A stretch of DNA of 64,000 bases, from positions 1 through 64,000 of the forward strand of contig NZ_JAAXMM010000011.1 of the NCBI RefSeq assembly GCF_012276985.1. The letters are read 5' to 3'. A model generated the notes under the pieces. That model was not told where the DNA came from. It was given only the letters and a program-made list of their open reading frames with translations, and searched no databases. Every line of letters starts with the position of its first letter. The first letter of the stretch is position 1. The position numbers were made by a program, and so were the translations under genes. This DNA is from Agrobacterium sp. a22-2 (GTDB lineage Bacteria; Pseudomonadota; Alphaproteobacteria; Rhizobiales; Rhizobiaceae). Below, in pieces: positions 16,917-25,930 of this stretch.

Positions 16917-17891
16917 TCACTTCAGCGTCGCAAGGGCAGCGGCGCGGATCTTGTCGGCATTGGGCAGCATCGCCGTCTCCAATGGTTCTGAATAGGGGAT
17001 CGGCATGTCGGGCAGGGTCACCCGAGCGACCGGAGCATCGAGTTCATCGAAGGCGTGATCCATGATCGTGGCGGAAAGCTCTGCCGCATAGCCGCAGAAG
17101 CGCCAGCCCTCATTGACCACCACGGCATGGTGGGTCTTGGCGATCGAGCGGACAATGGCATTGACGTCGAGCGGGCGCAGAGAGCGCAGGTCGATCACCT
17201 CCGCCGAAATCCCGTCTGCCGCCAGGAGGTCCGCAGCCTTAACGGCCTCGATCACCATTTTCGATGTGGCGAAGATGGAAACGTCCGATCCTTCCCGCAT
17301 CGTCGCCGCCTTGCCAAGCGGAACGATGAAATCGCCATCCGGCACCTCGCCGCGGATGTTGTAGAGCAGCTTGTGCTCCAGGAAGACGACCGGCTGGTCG
17401 TCGCGGATCGCGGCCTTCAGCATGCCCTTGGCGTCGGCGGGGGTGGAGGGCGCGACGACCTTGATGCCGGGGATATGCGCCAGCATGGAATCGAGCGCCT
17501 TGGAATGTTGGGCGCCGGCACCCGCGCCGCCGCCGCCCTGGGTTCTCAGGACGAAGGGCATCTTGACCTGTCCATCCCAGATGTAATTGTAGATGGATGC
17601 CTGGTTGACCAGCGCATCGAGCGTCAGCGGAATGAAGTCGGCATACATGATTTCCAGCACCGGCCGCGTGCCGGTCATGGCGGCCGTGACGGCCATCGCC
17701 GTCATCGCCTGTTCGGAAATCGGCGTGTCGCGCACCCGGCTCTCGCCGAATTCCTCCATCAGCCCCTTGGTCACCTTGAAGACGCCACCGTAGCGGCCGA
17801 TGTCCTCGCCGAACAGGAAGACGGAGGGGTCGGCGGCCATTTCCTCGCGCAGTGCGGCATTCAGGGCTTCGCCATATCGCATGAGGGCCAT
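16917..17891 (-). CDS. 2-oxoacid/acetoin dehydrogenase E1 component, beta subunit
   Basis: This is a 324-residue transketolase-like beta subunit with LFGEDIGRYGGVFKVTKGL, TPISEQA and RTQGGGGAGAGAQHS, all typical of pyruvate or acetoin dehydrogenase E1beta. The ATG at 17891 starts MALMRYGEALN, the family N-terminus, one base after the E1alpha stop. It forms an alpha2beta2 tetramer with E1alpha and uses thiamine diphosphate. The AcoC-like E2 suggests a non-pyruvate substrate. Confidence 0.92.
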   Translation of the reverse strand: MALMRYGEALNAALREEMAADPSVFLFGEDIGRYGGVFKVTKGLMEEFGESRVRDTPISEQAMTAMAVTAAMTGTRPVLEIMYADFIPLTLDALVNQASIYNYIWDGQVKMPFVLRTQGGGGAGAGAQHSKALDSMLAHIPGIKVVAPSTPADAKGMLKAAIRDDQPVVFLEHKLLYNIRGEVPDGDFIVPLGKAATMREGSDVSIFATSKMVIEAVKAADLLAADGISAEVIDLRSLRPLDVNAIVRSIAKTHHAVVVNEGWRFCGYAAELSATIMDHAFDELDAPVARVTLPDMPIPYSEPLETAMLPNADKIRAAALATLK

Positions 17892-17892
17892 A

Positions 17893-18864
17893 TCAGTATG
17901 CCTCGCTGTAGGGGTTGCATGCTTCGTCGATTGCAAATTGCGGCATCGGATCCGACAACGCGGCTTCGAAAGCTGCATCGACCTCGGCCTTCGCCTGTGC
18001 CTCTGTCTCGGCGAGTTTCGCTTCGCCCACTTGGGCAAGAAGCGCTTGTCTCGACACCGTCAGCGGGTCGCGTTCTTTCCAGGCCGCAATGTCCTCGGGC
18101 GCCTGGTAGCCGCCCATGTCGGAGGTGGAAAACCCTTCCAGGCGATAGGTCTTGCACTCGATCATGCCCGGACCTTCGCCACGCCTGGCGCGATCGACCA
18201 TGCCGGAGACGGCGCGATAAACGGCAATCGCATCGTTGCCGTCGACAATCTTGGACGGCATGCCATAGCCGGCGGCACGCACCGAAATGTCCTTGACCGA
18301 GGACTGGACATCCGAGTGCACCGTCAGACCGAACTGATTGTGTTCCAGCACGAAAACGACGGGGAGCTTCCACAGCGCGGCCATGTTCATCGCTTCGTGG
18401 CAGATGCCGGTCTGGGCCGCCCCGTCGCCGAAGATGCACATGGCGACATTCTTGCGACCCATGATCTGCATAGACAGCGCCATGCCGGTCGCCGCCGGAA
18501 TGCCGGCACCGACAATCGCATTGCCGCCGACCACGCCCTTGCTGGCATCGGCGATCAGCATGTGACCGGCCCGACCGCCGCAGGCGCCGGTCTGGCGCCC
18601 GAAGATCTCGGCGATAACAGGCCGCATGGCCATGCCTTTGCCGATATAGACGGCGTGCCCGCGATGGGTCGTTGCAACCTTGTCTTCCGTTTCCAGCATG
18701 GCGGTCGCCGCAACGCCGACCGCCTCCTGGCCGTCGCAGCGGTGAATGGGGCCGCGGGTTCGGCCTTCCTTGTGAAGGGCACCCAGGCCCTCTTCCAGAT
18801 GCCGCACCAGCAGCATCTTCCGATAGATTTCGAGATGGTCTTCCGTCGAGGGCGTGTTCTTCAC
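17893..18864 (-). CDS. 2-oxoacid/acetoin dehydrogenase E1 component, alpha subunit
   Basis: This 323-residue subunit carries the ThDP/Mg motif GDGAAQTG...EHNQFG (about residues 160-192). The conserved GHMLIADASKGVVGGNAIVG lies upstream of it. The GTG at 18864 was chosen because GGAGG lies 7 bases before it and because the longer frame would swallow the palindromic operator at 18901-18916. It is the first gene of the operon running down to the SDR at 12648. Confidence 0.92.
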   Translation of the reverse strand: MKNTPSTEDHLEIYRKMLLVRHLEEGLGALHKEGRTRGPIHRCDGQEAVGVAATAMLETEDKVATTHRGHAVYIGKGMAMRPVIAEIFGRQTGACGGRAGHMLIADASKGVVGGNAIVGAGIPAATGMALSMQIMGRKNVAMCIFGDGAAQTGICHEAMNMAALWKLPVVFVLEHNQFGLTVHSDVQSSVKDISVRAAGYGMPSKIVDGNDAIAVYRAVSGMVDRARRGEGPGMIECKTYRLEGFSTSDMGGYQAPEDIAAWKERDPLTVSRQALLAQVGEAKLAETEAQAKAEVDAAFEAALSDPMPQFAIDEACNPYSEAY

Positions 18865-18900
18865 AGAGTGGCCTCCAAATGCGTTCAGAAATTTAATACA

Positions 18901-18916
18901 AAAGTGTCGACACTTT
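18901..18916. promoter_or_regulatory. TGTCGACA-type operator, site 3
   Basis: AAAGTGTCGACACTTT is a perfect 16-bp palindrome in the 104-bp space between the divergent E1alpha and SDR genes. This is the best copy of the motif. It can control both directions. Confidence 0.8.
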
Positions 18917-18968
18917 GCAAGCCTTTCTGCAAAATAGAGTCCGGACAATCTGAAAAGGAGCGTGGATA

Positions 18969-19709
18969 ATGCGTTTGCAGGGGAAGACAGCCATCGTGAC
19001 GGGTGCAGGCGCCGGCATCGGAGCCGCGACGGCGGAGCTGTTCGGGCGCGAAGGTGCCCGGGTTCTTGTCGTCGATCGGGATGGTGCTGCGGCCGAACGG
19101 GTGGCCGCGGCCATTGGCGGGACGGCGATTGAGATCGACGTGTCCGACGAGGATGCGGTGCGATTGATGGCGCAATGTGCAGCCGGCCTGTTCCGGCGCG
19201 TCGACATCCTCGTCAACAATGCCGGTTACGGCATCCGTGGCTCCGTGCTGACAACGCAGGCGGCGGATTGGGATGCCCTGATGGCCGTCAACGTCAAAGG
19301 CGTGTTTCTTTGCTCGAAACATGTCATCCCGCTGATGGAAGGCGGCGGGGCGATCGTCAACACGGCTTCCAATGTCGCCAATGTCGGGCTCGCCGACAGG
19401 GCGGCCTATGTCGCGTCGAAGGGTGCCGTCGCCGCATTGACGCGCGCGATGGCCCTTGACCACGCCGGCCAGAACATTCGGGTCAATGCCGTCGCACCCG
19501 GAACCACATGGTCGAGCTATTTCGACAAGATCCTGGAGACCCACAGCGATCCGGAGGGCTTCGTTGCGGCCCTGAATGCACGAGCGCCGATGAACCGGGT
19601 GGCGCAGCCCAGCGAGATCGCCCAGGCGATCCTGTGGATGGCCAGCGACGAATCCTCCTACGCAACGGGCTCCATTCTCACCGTGGATGGCGGAATGACC
19701 GCCTGGTAG
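18969..19709 (+). CDS. short-chain dehydrogenase/reductase
   Basis: This is a 246-residue classical SDR with TGAGAGIG, NNAGYG, catalytic YVASK and the C-terminal DGGMTAW typical of the family. The start follows AAGGAG. It is the only plus-strand enzyme of this part of block 1 and is transcribed away from the palindromic operator at 18901. It probably handles a hydroxy/keto intermediate. Confidence 0.87.
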   Translation: MRLQGKTAIVTGAGAGIGAATAELFGREGARVLVVDRDGAAAERVAAAIGGTAIEIDVSDEDAVRLMAQCAAGLFRRVDILVNNAGYGIRGSVLTTQAADWDALMAVNVKGVFLCSKHVIPLMEGGGAIVNTASNVANVGLADRAAYVASKGAVAALTRAMALDHAGQNIRVNAVAPGTTWSSYFDKILETHSDPEGFVAALNARAPMNRVAQPSEIAQAILWMASDESSYATGSILTVDGGMTAW

Positions 19710-19713
19710 GTCT

Positions 19714-21450
19714 TCAGGCCGACGGGAGAGTGGTCCGCAAGGCGGCCAGCATCTCGTCCAGGTCCGCACAGGGAAAGCATCCGGCGGCGGCGAGATCGGA
19801 CCTTACATCGACCGGCAAACCGGAATTGGAATCCGTCGGTATTTCGTTCAGGCGGCCGCCCACCAGGATTGGTAGCTCAAAGCCGTGAGACGCCATGACC
19901 GCCTTGATGGCCTTCGCATAGGACAGCGCAACGCCGTTATAGGTGCTGATGGCGATGACGTCCGCGCCGGCCTTCATCGCATGCTGCACCAGCGTTTCCG
20001 GATCGACGGCGACGCCGGCGTCGATGATGGCGGCACCCAGTCCCTCCAGCGCCTGTTCCACCAGATATTTGCCATGCTCATGGACATCTGTCGTGCCGAT
20101 ACAAATCAGCGGCCTCCTGGGTGTATTCAGGGGGAGCTGGCGTCCGACCCAGTCAGCAGCCTTGTGGTTGAGCTCGCGTGCCCATTCGGCATGGATCAGC
20201 GGCTGACGCCCCCGCGACGTTTCGGCGCCCGGCCCAAACAGCGTTTCCATGCGTTTCGGTCCCATTCGGCGGATGGCGAGCAGCAGCGCGGCCGGGTCTT
20301 TCGTGTCGACATCGCGATCCGAAAGCCCAGCCAGCACCGCTGCCGCAAAGCGGCGGCCCCCTTCGACGAGCGTATCCGCCATCGCTTCGATCTTCGGCCA
20401 GTCCATGATCAGCGCGTAGAAGGGAGCATGGTAGGCAAGGCGATGGGCGAAGGTCTGCGCGTCGATGATCTCGTCGACATCGGGGATGCGCTGGTTTTCG
20501 GTGACTGGCACGGGGTTTACGGCATGGCCCGACGGCCACCGCCCCAGTGCCAGGATATCGGCCGTCAGATAGCTCGACAGGCTGGCATAATTTCCGGCCG
20601 GCGTCGATTGGTAGGCCACGGTATTGCCGAAAATCATCGTGCCGGGCGTGTCATTGATCTGCACGAGGCCCGCATGGAAGGCGGCGCGTGACAGCGGGTC
20701 GCTGAAATGGTGACCATAACAATGGGAGACGCGGGCGCCGATCAGGTCTTCGACGATGTATTTCTCGATGACGACCATGCCAAGCGCGCAGGCCATGTCG
20801 ATGAACAGGCCGGCGAATCCGTCGTCGAGATTGGAATGCACGAGGATCGTCTCGTCCTGTGCCGCAATCAGGCCAAGCGCGGTGACGGTCGCCTTCGTGG
20901 TCGCGACGTCGTCATCCCAATAGGGCAGACGGAAGGTGAAATATTGACCAAGATTGCCGATCGCCGTCGCGCCTGCGGCAATCGCCGCGCGTGTGTTCTC
21001 GACCGCTCCGGGAAGGCCGAGCATGAAATCGCCAAAATGCGCGGCGGCCGGCGCGGCATTGGTGATGCGGGCGAAATCCTCCGGGCCGCTCAGCACGATC
21101 CCCGTTCCGCGCGAAGCCTTTGCCCGCATGGCTTCCGGATACCCCATCGACCAGTCCAGCGTGATGCCGAAGCGATCGACGGCAAAGCCGGACTTCGCGC
21201 AGGCCGCATGGACGGACCGGATGGCATCGATCGTCCGGTTGACGTCGCGAAAGCCGATATGGGCGTGCTGCATCACCCGCCCTTCGGCAGCGCAGCGTGT
21301 CTTCCACGCCGCTTCCGAACCGACGCCCTTCTCGGACAGAAACAGGCATGACCCGAGGCGCCAGAGGCGCGCCATGTCGCGGCCGGCCTGTAACAGGTCG
21401 CGACCGGCTGTGAGCCGTGGATCGGTCAATGCGCGGGCGGATGCTGTCAT
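19714..21450 (-). CDS. single-chain cobalamin-binding mutase-like protein
   Basis: This protein is 578 residues long. The C-terminal part (about 445-578) is a B12-binding domain with the base-off motif DVHEHG (455-460, a DxHxxG), followed by VIAISTYNGVAL and LPILVGGRLNE as in glutamate mutase and methylmalonyl-CoA mutase small domains. The N-terminal 430 residues look like a TIM barrel related to the glutamate mutase E chain, though weakly. In glutamate mutase these parts are separate genes. Together they suggest an adenosylcobalamin carbon-skeleton rearrangement. A methyltransferase role cannot be excluded. It starts in an ATGA overlap with the hydrolase gene. Confidence 0.72.
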   Translation of the reverse strand: MTASARALTDPRLTAGRDLLQAGRDMARLWRLGSCLFLSEKGVGSEAAWKTRCAAEGRVMQHAHIGFRDVNRTIDAIRSVHAACAKSGFAVDRFGITLDWSMGYPEAMRAKASRGTGIVLSGPEDFARITNAAPAAAHFGDFMLGLPGAVENTRAAIAAGATAIGNLGQYFTFRLPYWDDDVATTKATVTALGLIAAQDETILVHSNLDDGFAGLFIDMACALGMVVIEKYIVEDLIGARVSHCYGHHFSDPLSRAAFHAGLVQINDTPGTMIFGNTVAYQSTPAGNYASLSSYLTADILALGRWPSGHAVNPVPVTENQRIPDVDEIIDAQTFAHRLAYHAPFYALIMDWPKIEAMADTLVEGGRRFAAAVLAGLSDRDVDTKDPAALLLAIRRMGPKRMETLFGPGAETSRGRQPLIHAEWARELNHKAADWVGRQLPLNTPRRPLICIGTTDVHEHGKYLVEQALEGLGAAIIDAGVAVDPETLVQHAMKAGADVIAISTYNGVALSYAKAIKAVMASHGFELPILVGGRLNEIPTDSNSGLPVDVRSDLAAAGCFPCADLDEMLAALRTTLPSA

Positions 21451-22244
21451 ATCGAGACTTCTTCGATGAAATGGCGGATGGATGTGGCAAATTGCCGGGG
21501 CCGGTCTTTCGGATGGAAGTGCGCACCGGCAAGCAGGGTCATGACAGAGCCGGGCACGACCGCCGCGATGGCCTGAGACAGGTAGAGTGGGGTCAATATG
21601 TCGGCGTCACCCGCAATGACGTGAACGGGACGCTCTATCCGTCCAAGGTCATCCAGCCGGTCGTGGTCCAGCAGCATGCGCACGCGTGCCGCCGTGACGG
21701 CGAGGGGGGCCAAGGCGGCACGCGCTGCCTTCGCGGCAGCCTCGAGGCGTTCCGCATGCTCATCCAGAAAGGCGGCTTCGTGACCGAAGACATCGGTCAG
21801 ACGCTGGTAGGCCTCAGCAAGGCCTGCCTCCAGAAGGTCCGCTCGGGCGCGAAACAGTGTGTGGAAGCGCGCGTCGGCGCGCGCCCATGAACTGCTGATC
21901 GTGTAACTCAGGCCGATATCCGGATAGTCGAGCGCAAGGGTCTGCGCGATCGTGCCGCCGGTCGAATGCCCGACGACGTGAAGGGGTTCGCCGTGCAGCG
22001 CCGCGATCGCGGCGCAATCTGCCGAAATCCGGCCGATGGAATAGGGTCCGTCCGGTCGGTCGCTGCGGCCGGCACCCCGGTGATCGACGACGGTCAGCCG
22101 GAAAGCGCCTCGAAGTTCGTCGACCACCCCGTTCCAGAAGCGGCCATCGCCACCCAGGCCGGGAATGAGCAACAGTCGCGGACCGCGGTCCCCGAACGTC
22201 TCGGAATAGATGCGGCAGCCATCCGGAGCGACGAAATAGGGCAC
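21447..22244 (-). CDS. alpha/beta hydrolase
   Basis: This 265-residue hydrolase has an oxyanion region LLLIPGLGGDGRFW, nucleophile elbow GHSTGG, acid in AGDADILTP and catalytic His in AGAHFHPKD. It resembles 3-oxoadipate enol-lactonase-type enzymes and probably cleaves an ester, lactone or C-C bond of a pathway intermediate. It starts at GTG, 5 bases after GGAAG, and shares one base with the aspartate dehydrogenase stop. Confidence 0.83.
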   Translation of the reverse strand: MPYFVAPDGCRIYSETFGDRGPRLLLIPGLGGDGRFWNGVVDELRGAFRLTVVDHRGAGRSDRPDGPYSIGRISADCAAIAALHGEPLHVVGHSTGGTIAQTLALDYPDIGLSYTISSSWARADARFHTLFRARADLLEAGLAEAYQRLTDVFGHEAAFLDEHAERLEAAAKAARAALAPLAVTAARVRMLLDHDRLDDLGRIERPVHVIAGDADILTPLYLSQAIAAVVPGSVMTLLAGAHFHPKDRPRQFATSIRHFIEEVSI

Positions 22245-23035
22245 TAGGGCTTCCGTCCCTTCTCTAAAAGGTCCCGTGCAACTGCGGCCAGACTGAGGGC
22301 GGTGACGGCGGATGTCTTGGGGTTACCCGGCGAGGGCGCATTGGCGAACCGGAACAGGGCCTGCCCGGCAGCGCTGCTGACCTCGATCTCATGGACGTTG
22401 GACGCAAGGCCGGGATCGGCAATGACCGCCACCGAAACCTCCGCCGGATAAGCGACGATCCCCGCGGTAAAGGCGGCATTCGTGTTCTTGGGGTAGAGCT
22501 TCGCCGCTTCCGCCGGGCTGCCCTCGAACAGGACGACCGGCTCTGCCGTATCGGACAAGCCGAGCGCTGCCAGTTCATCCCGCCAGGCGGCCAACGGTTT
22601 TCGCAGTCTGTAGCTGATCTTCGCGTCGGGAAGAGCTGACACTGCCGCGAGATAATCGAGGCCGCCGATCGCGCCGGAGGGGATGACAAGCCGTGCTCCG
22701 GACAGCTTTCGCGCATCGTGAATGGCACGCGCCGTCTCCTCGGCGGCCAGCGCCCCGACGGATGCGACGACGACGGGGATACCGGCACGCAAGATGGTCG
22801 GCACGAAGGCGCCGACGCTCGCCTGACCGGCCGCCTCGATGACGAGTTGCGGGCGCTCGGCGATCAGACGGTCGACGGCAGTCACGATCTTTGCTGGGGC
22901 CGGCGGCGTTGCGCAAGACCCTTCGCGAAGCAGAACGACCCACCGGATCGCCGGCGTATCGAGTGCTGTCATGACCTGACTGGCCAGGGCTCCGAAGCCG
23001 ATTATTCCTACGGTTACAGGTTCTTCGGACGCCAT
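22244..23035 (-). CDS. aspartate dehydrogenase-like protein (NadX family)
   Basis: This 263-residue protein has an N-terminal Rossmann domain TVGIIGFGALASQVM and the DUF108/AspDH segments SGAIGGLDYLAAV and YPKNTNAAFTAGI. Known members reversibly deaminate L-aspartate to oxaloacetate with NAD(P). NadX partners (nadA, nadC) are absent, so a catabolic deaminase for aspartate or a substituted aspartate fits better, especially beside a mutase-like B12 protein. Confidence 0.8.
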   Translation of the reverse strand: MASEEPVTVGIIGFGALASQVMTALDTPAIRWVVLLREGSCATPPAPAKIVTAVDRLIAERPQLVIEAAGQASVGAFVPTILRAGIPVVVASVGALAAEETARAIHDARKLSGARLVIPSGAIGGLDYLAAVSALPDAKISYRLRKPLAAWRDELAALGLSDTAEPVVLFEGSPAEAAKLYPKNTNAAFTAGIVAYPAEVSVAVIADPGLASNVHEIEVSSAAGQALFRFANAPSPGNPKTSAVTALSLAAVARDLLEKGRKP

Positions 23036-23040
23036 GGCGG

Positions 23041-23571
23041 TCAGTTCTTCAGGGGATCGAACTTGTCTTTCAGGTCCGCGCCGAAAACCGTCTGACGCTC
23101 GATTTCAAGCACGTTTTCCGGACGAGGGAAATTGGACGGAACGCGATCGCCCGGCTTGCGCGGCTTGCCGATCTGACGGAAGAAGTCCTCAAGGCCATTC
23201 GGCACGATCAGCCAGACCCAGCGCAACCGGGTGTCGCCGTCATTGATGAACATGTGGCGGACATTCTTGGGGAGGAAGATCGCCGTATCCGGCACGAGCG
23301 GAAATTCCTTGCCGTCGATCACCGCCCGGCCATGACCCTCGATAATGTAGACGGCCTCTTCGTTGCGGTCATGGGTGTGTTCGCGCACGTAACCGCCGGG
23401 CGCCACGGACTGGGTTCCCATGCCGAATGGGGATTCCATGGGCACGATGTGCGGCGCCAGCGCCACATCCACGTGGCCGTTGGCGGGTACCGGCTGCCAG
23501 TAACTCTCCCGCTCGTCCGGACCGGAGACGTGAACGCCGGCGGGGATTGCGGATTTGATGGCGTCTTCCAT
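23041..23571 (-). CDS. cupin-domain protein
   Basis: This 176-residue protein has a single cupin barrel. Metal ligands are visible in GGYVREHTHDRNEEAVYIIEG (His, His, Glu) and a second His in PKNVRHMFIN. Such proteins are dioxygenases, isomerases or metal-dependent lyases. The ATG at 23571 follows GAGGGA. It is five bases from the aspartate dehydrogenase gene. Its specific activity is unknown. Confidence 0.82.
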   Translation of the reverse strand: MEDAIKSAIPAGVHVSGPDERESYWQPVPANGHVDVALAPHIVPMESPFGMGTQSVAPGGYVREHTHDRNEEAVYIIEGHGRAVIDGKEFPLVPDTAIFLPKNVRHMFINDGDTRLRWVWLIVPNGLEDFFRQIGKPRKPGDRVPSNFPRPENVLEIERQTVFGADLKDKFDPLKN

Positions 23572-23636
23572 TGTCGTTCCCTCTCGTATCTGCGCGGCAG
23601 CAGCCTGCGGCAATTCTAAATGTTTGGTTGGTCGTT

Positions 23637-25238
23637 CTAAAGGTTCTGCCTGAGGATCGTTTCGGCCGAGATGAACCCCCAGGTCAGGTTCGGACCAAGC
23701 GTCGTGCCGGCGCCGACGGCCCGGGTGCCGATCGGATTGGCCATTGCCAGACCCGCGGCGTAAAGGCCTGGGATGATGGACCCGTCCGGACGCAGCACCT
23801 GGGCAAATTCGTTGGTGCGCGCGCCGCCCTTGGTGCCGATGATCGAGCGGTTGACCGAAAGGCCGACATAAGGCGGTTTGTCGATCGGGTAGAGACGGAT
23901 ATTGCCGCCGTCCTTCTTGCGCTCCCAGGCCGGTTCGCCGCGATGGAAATCCTCGTCCTTGCCTTTGGCGCAAAAGGTGTTCCAGCGGTCGACCGATTCC
24001 TTGAGCGCCGCGGCCGGCAGCCCGAGTTTGGCGGCAAGTTCGTCGATCGTATTGGCCTTCTTGACCCAGTCCGGTTCGTATGAGGCATACCAGCGGAAGG
24101 GGAAGGAGGATTGCAGGAAGCGATGGTCGCCGACCAGATAGCAGGGAAGATTGACCGGCGCGCCGGTCTCGTCGCGGGCATCGAGCGCCTCGCCGATATT
24201 GAAATGGGCCTCGCTGACGAAACGCCTGGCGGCACGGTTCACGACGATGGAATGCGGCTCATAGAGGAAGTTGATCGGCAGGCCATAGCGCTTGCCCTCG
24301 TAGCGAGTCGGAAGGCAGACATACACATTGGCCTGATCCATATTGTCGAGATGGGCGCCCACGGCTTCCGCCATTTTCTGGCCATCGCCCTCATTGCTCA
24401 TCGGTGTGCCGATTCGGTCGAGTGGCCCAGGGAAATGGCGTTCCCGCATTTCCTTGTTCCATTCGAACCCGCCGGAGGCGATCACCACGCCCCGAAGTGC
24501 GGTAATGGTCTCACGGCGCGCCTTGCTTTCGACCTCGACGGCGACAATGCGGCCGCTGTTGTCCTGCACCAGGCCCACAGCCCTGGTCTCGAGACGAAAC
24601 GTTACGCCGGCATCCAGGCAACCCTTGATCAGGCCGGTCATCAGCGCCGTGCCCTGCGCGCCCGCATTGTTCAGCCAGCGCCAGACCAGCTTCGGCCACG
24701 TCTTGAATATGGCGTGAAACGGACGATGATAGAGGTCGAGATTGACGTTTTCCTGATAGGTGAAGAGATGCGGAAGGGTGGAGCGCCGCATCTTGCCGGC
24801 ATATTTGCCGATCAGCCGACGGCTCAGCGGCATGGGCGACAGCATGCGACCGTATTTCTTGCCTCCGGATGCTTCGACATACGGATCCGGCTCGTCAATC
24901 AGTCGAAAATCGATTGGCGTGTTGTCGGACAAGAATTTCAGCATCGTCGGCGCGTTCTGGACAAAGGCACGATGACGGGCGCCTTCCTTGTCGGCCCAAT
25001 CCGGCGGCTGCACGGCCCTCAGGTAGTCGAGTGCTTCCTGCTTGCTGTCGGACACCCCCTCCGCTGCCGCGATATGGTTTGCCGGAATCCACACGCCGGA
25101 TCCGGACATTGCCGAGGTGCCGCCGAGCTTGGCACTTTTTTCGATCGCAAGGACGCGAAGACCGCCTTTGGCAGCCCGGAGCGCCGCCGAACATGCTGCC
25201 GATCCTGTTCCGATAACGATGACATCAAATTCATCCAT
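23637..25238 (-). CDS. FAD-dependent dehydrogenase (fumarate reductase/3-ketosteroid dehydrogenase family)
   Basis: This 533-residue flavoprotein starts DVIVIGTGSAACSAALRAAKGG, a dinucleotide motif. It ends AGLAMANPIGTRAVGAGTTLGPNLTWG, typical of the FAD_binding_2 family, which includes ketosteroid delta1-dehydrogenase, fumarate reductase flavoproteins and tricarballylate dehydrogenase. It probably desaturates an intermediate. It is the first gene of the minus-strand operon that continues through the cupin, aspartate dehydrogenase, hydrolase and B12 protein. A palindromic operator lies 60 bases upstream. Confidence 0.85.
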   Translation of the reverse strand: MDEFDVIVIGTGSAACSAALRAAKGGLRVLAIEKSAKLGGTSAMSGSGVWIPANHIAAAEGVSDSKQEALDYLRAVQPPDWADKEGARHRAFVQNAPTMLKFLSDNTPIDFRLIDEPDPYVEASGGKKYGRMLSPMPLSRRLIGKYAGKMRRSTLPHLFTYQENVNLDLYHRPFHAIFKTWPKLVWRWLNNAGAQGTALMTGLIKGCLDAGVTFRLETRAVGLVQDNSGRIVAVEVESKARRETITALRGVVIASGGFEWNKEMRERHFPGPLDRIGTPMSNEGDGQKMAEAVGAHLDNMDQANVYVCLPTRYEGKRYGLPINFLYEPHSIVVNRAARRFVSEAHFNIGEALDARDETGAPVNLPCYLVGDHRFLQSSFPFRWYASYEPDWVKKANTIDELAAKLGLPAAALKESVDRWNTFCAKGKDEDFHRGEPAWERKKDGGNIRLYPIDKPPYVGLSVNRSIIGTKGGARTNEFAQVLRPDGSIIPGLYAAGLAMANPIGTRAVGAGTTLGPNLTWGFISAETILRQNL

Positions 25239-25296
25239 GCCGATCCCCTCGTCTGATAGGAGACATTATAGATCAGGAGAAGCCTATCTGTCTACC

Positions 25297-25312
25297 AATG
25301 TGTCGACACTTT
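25297..25312. promoter_or_regulatory. TGTCGACA-type operator, site 4
   Basis: AATGTGTCGACACTTT differs from the perfect palindrome at 18901 by one base. It lies 59 bases upstream of the flavoprotein start, where it could block its promoter. Confidence 0.75.
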
Positions 25313-25930
25313 AAGAGGACAAGTTCTCCAGCATTCAATAACCTGGAAGGGCTGGCGCGGCGGTAATGATCCTAAATTCAGTTCAAACGATTCGGACCTG
25401 GAATTGAGGACCAAGCGCCTTGGCTCTCGCAACATTAGACCAGTCCCGTTGAGATCGCGAGTAAGTATGGTCAACGTTCCCATTCTCGTCGTGCGCAACT
25501 AAGAGTGTAAGAATTTCTGCATAGCCTACAATAACTTCAGCATTTTAGGGATTGGTGAAAGGTCGCCGGTTCAGATCCCCATCAAGGCGCCGGTGGGCGC
25601 GCTTTTGCCATCGGCCCACTTTCCTCGTGTCTCGCGAGCGCTTCGCATCGCCCTGATCGAGAAGTTGCAGAAAACTTCTCAGTGATCCATGTCGTCTGTC
25701 GTTCGAATTGTATCATTCGTGCGACGGATTTCGGAAATAATGACTTTCAATCGCGCCTCAAGTCGACGAATACGACATAAATTTCGAATAAATACAATAA
25801 GTTGCTCTATGGCGCACAGTAAGCTTTATAAAAATAAAGCCTTATTGACAAAAATAAATAATCTGCGAGTTTCTTCTCATCCAGTGTGAACGATAAATCT
25901 GCCTCGCACTGTTGAAGGGTTGGAGAATAC
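25313..25930. other. intergenic region between blocks 1 and 2
   Basis: No gene is recognised in about 600 bases. It contains a tRNA T-arm-like segment TCGCCGGTTCAGATCCC (25563-25579) that is nearly repeated at 50068-50084. A GC hairpin GCGCC-GGTG-GGCGC at 25587-25600 is followed by GCTTTT. A perfect 8-bp hairpin GAGAAGTT/AACTTCTC lies at 25659-25680. The 25740-25900 part is AT-rich, unlike the rest of the window, and probably holds the promoter of block 2. Confidence 0.5.
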
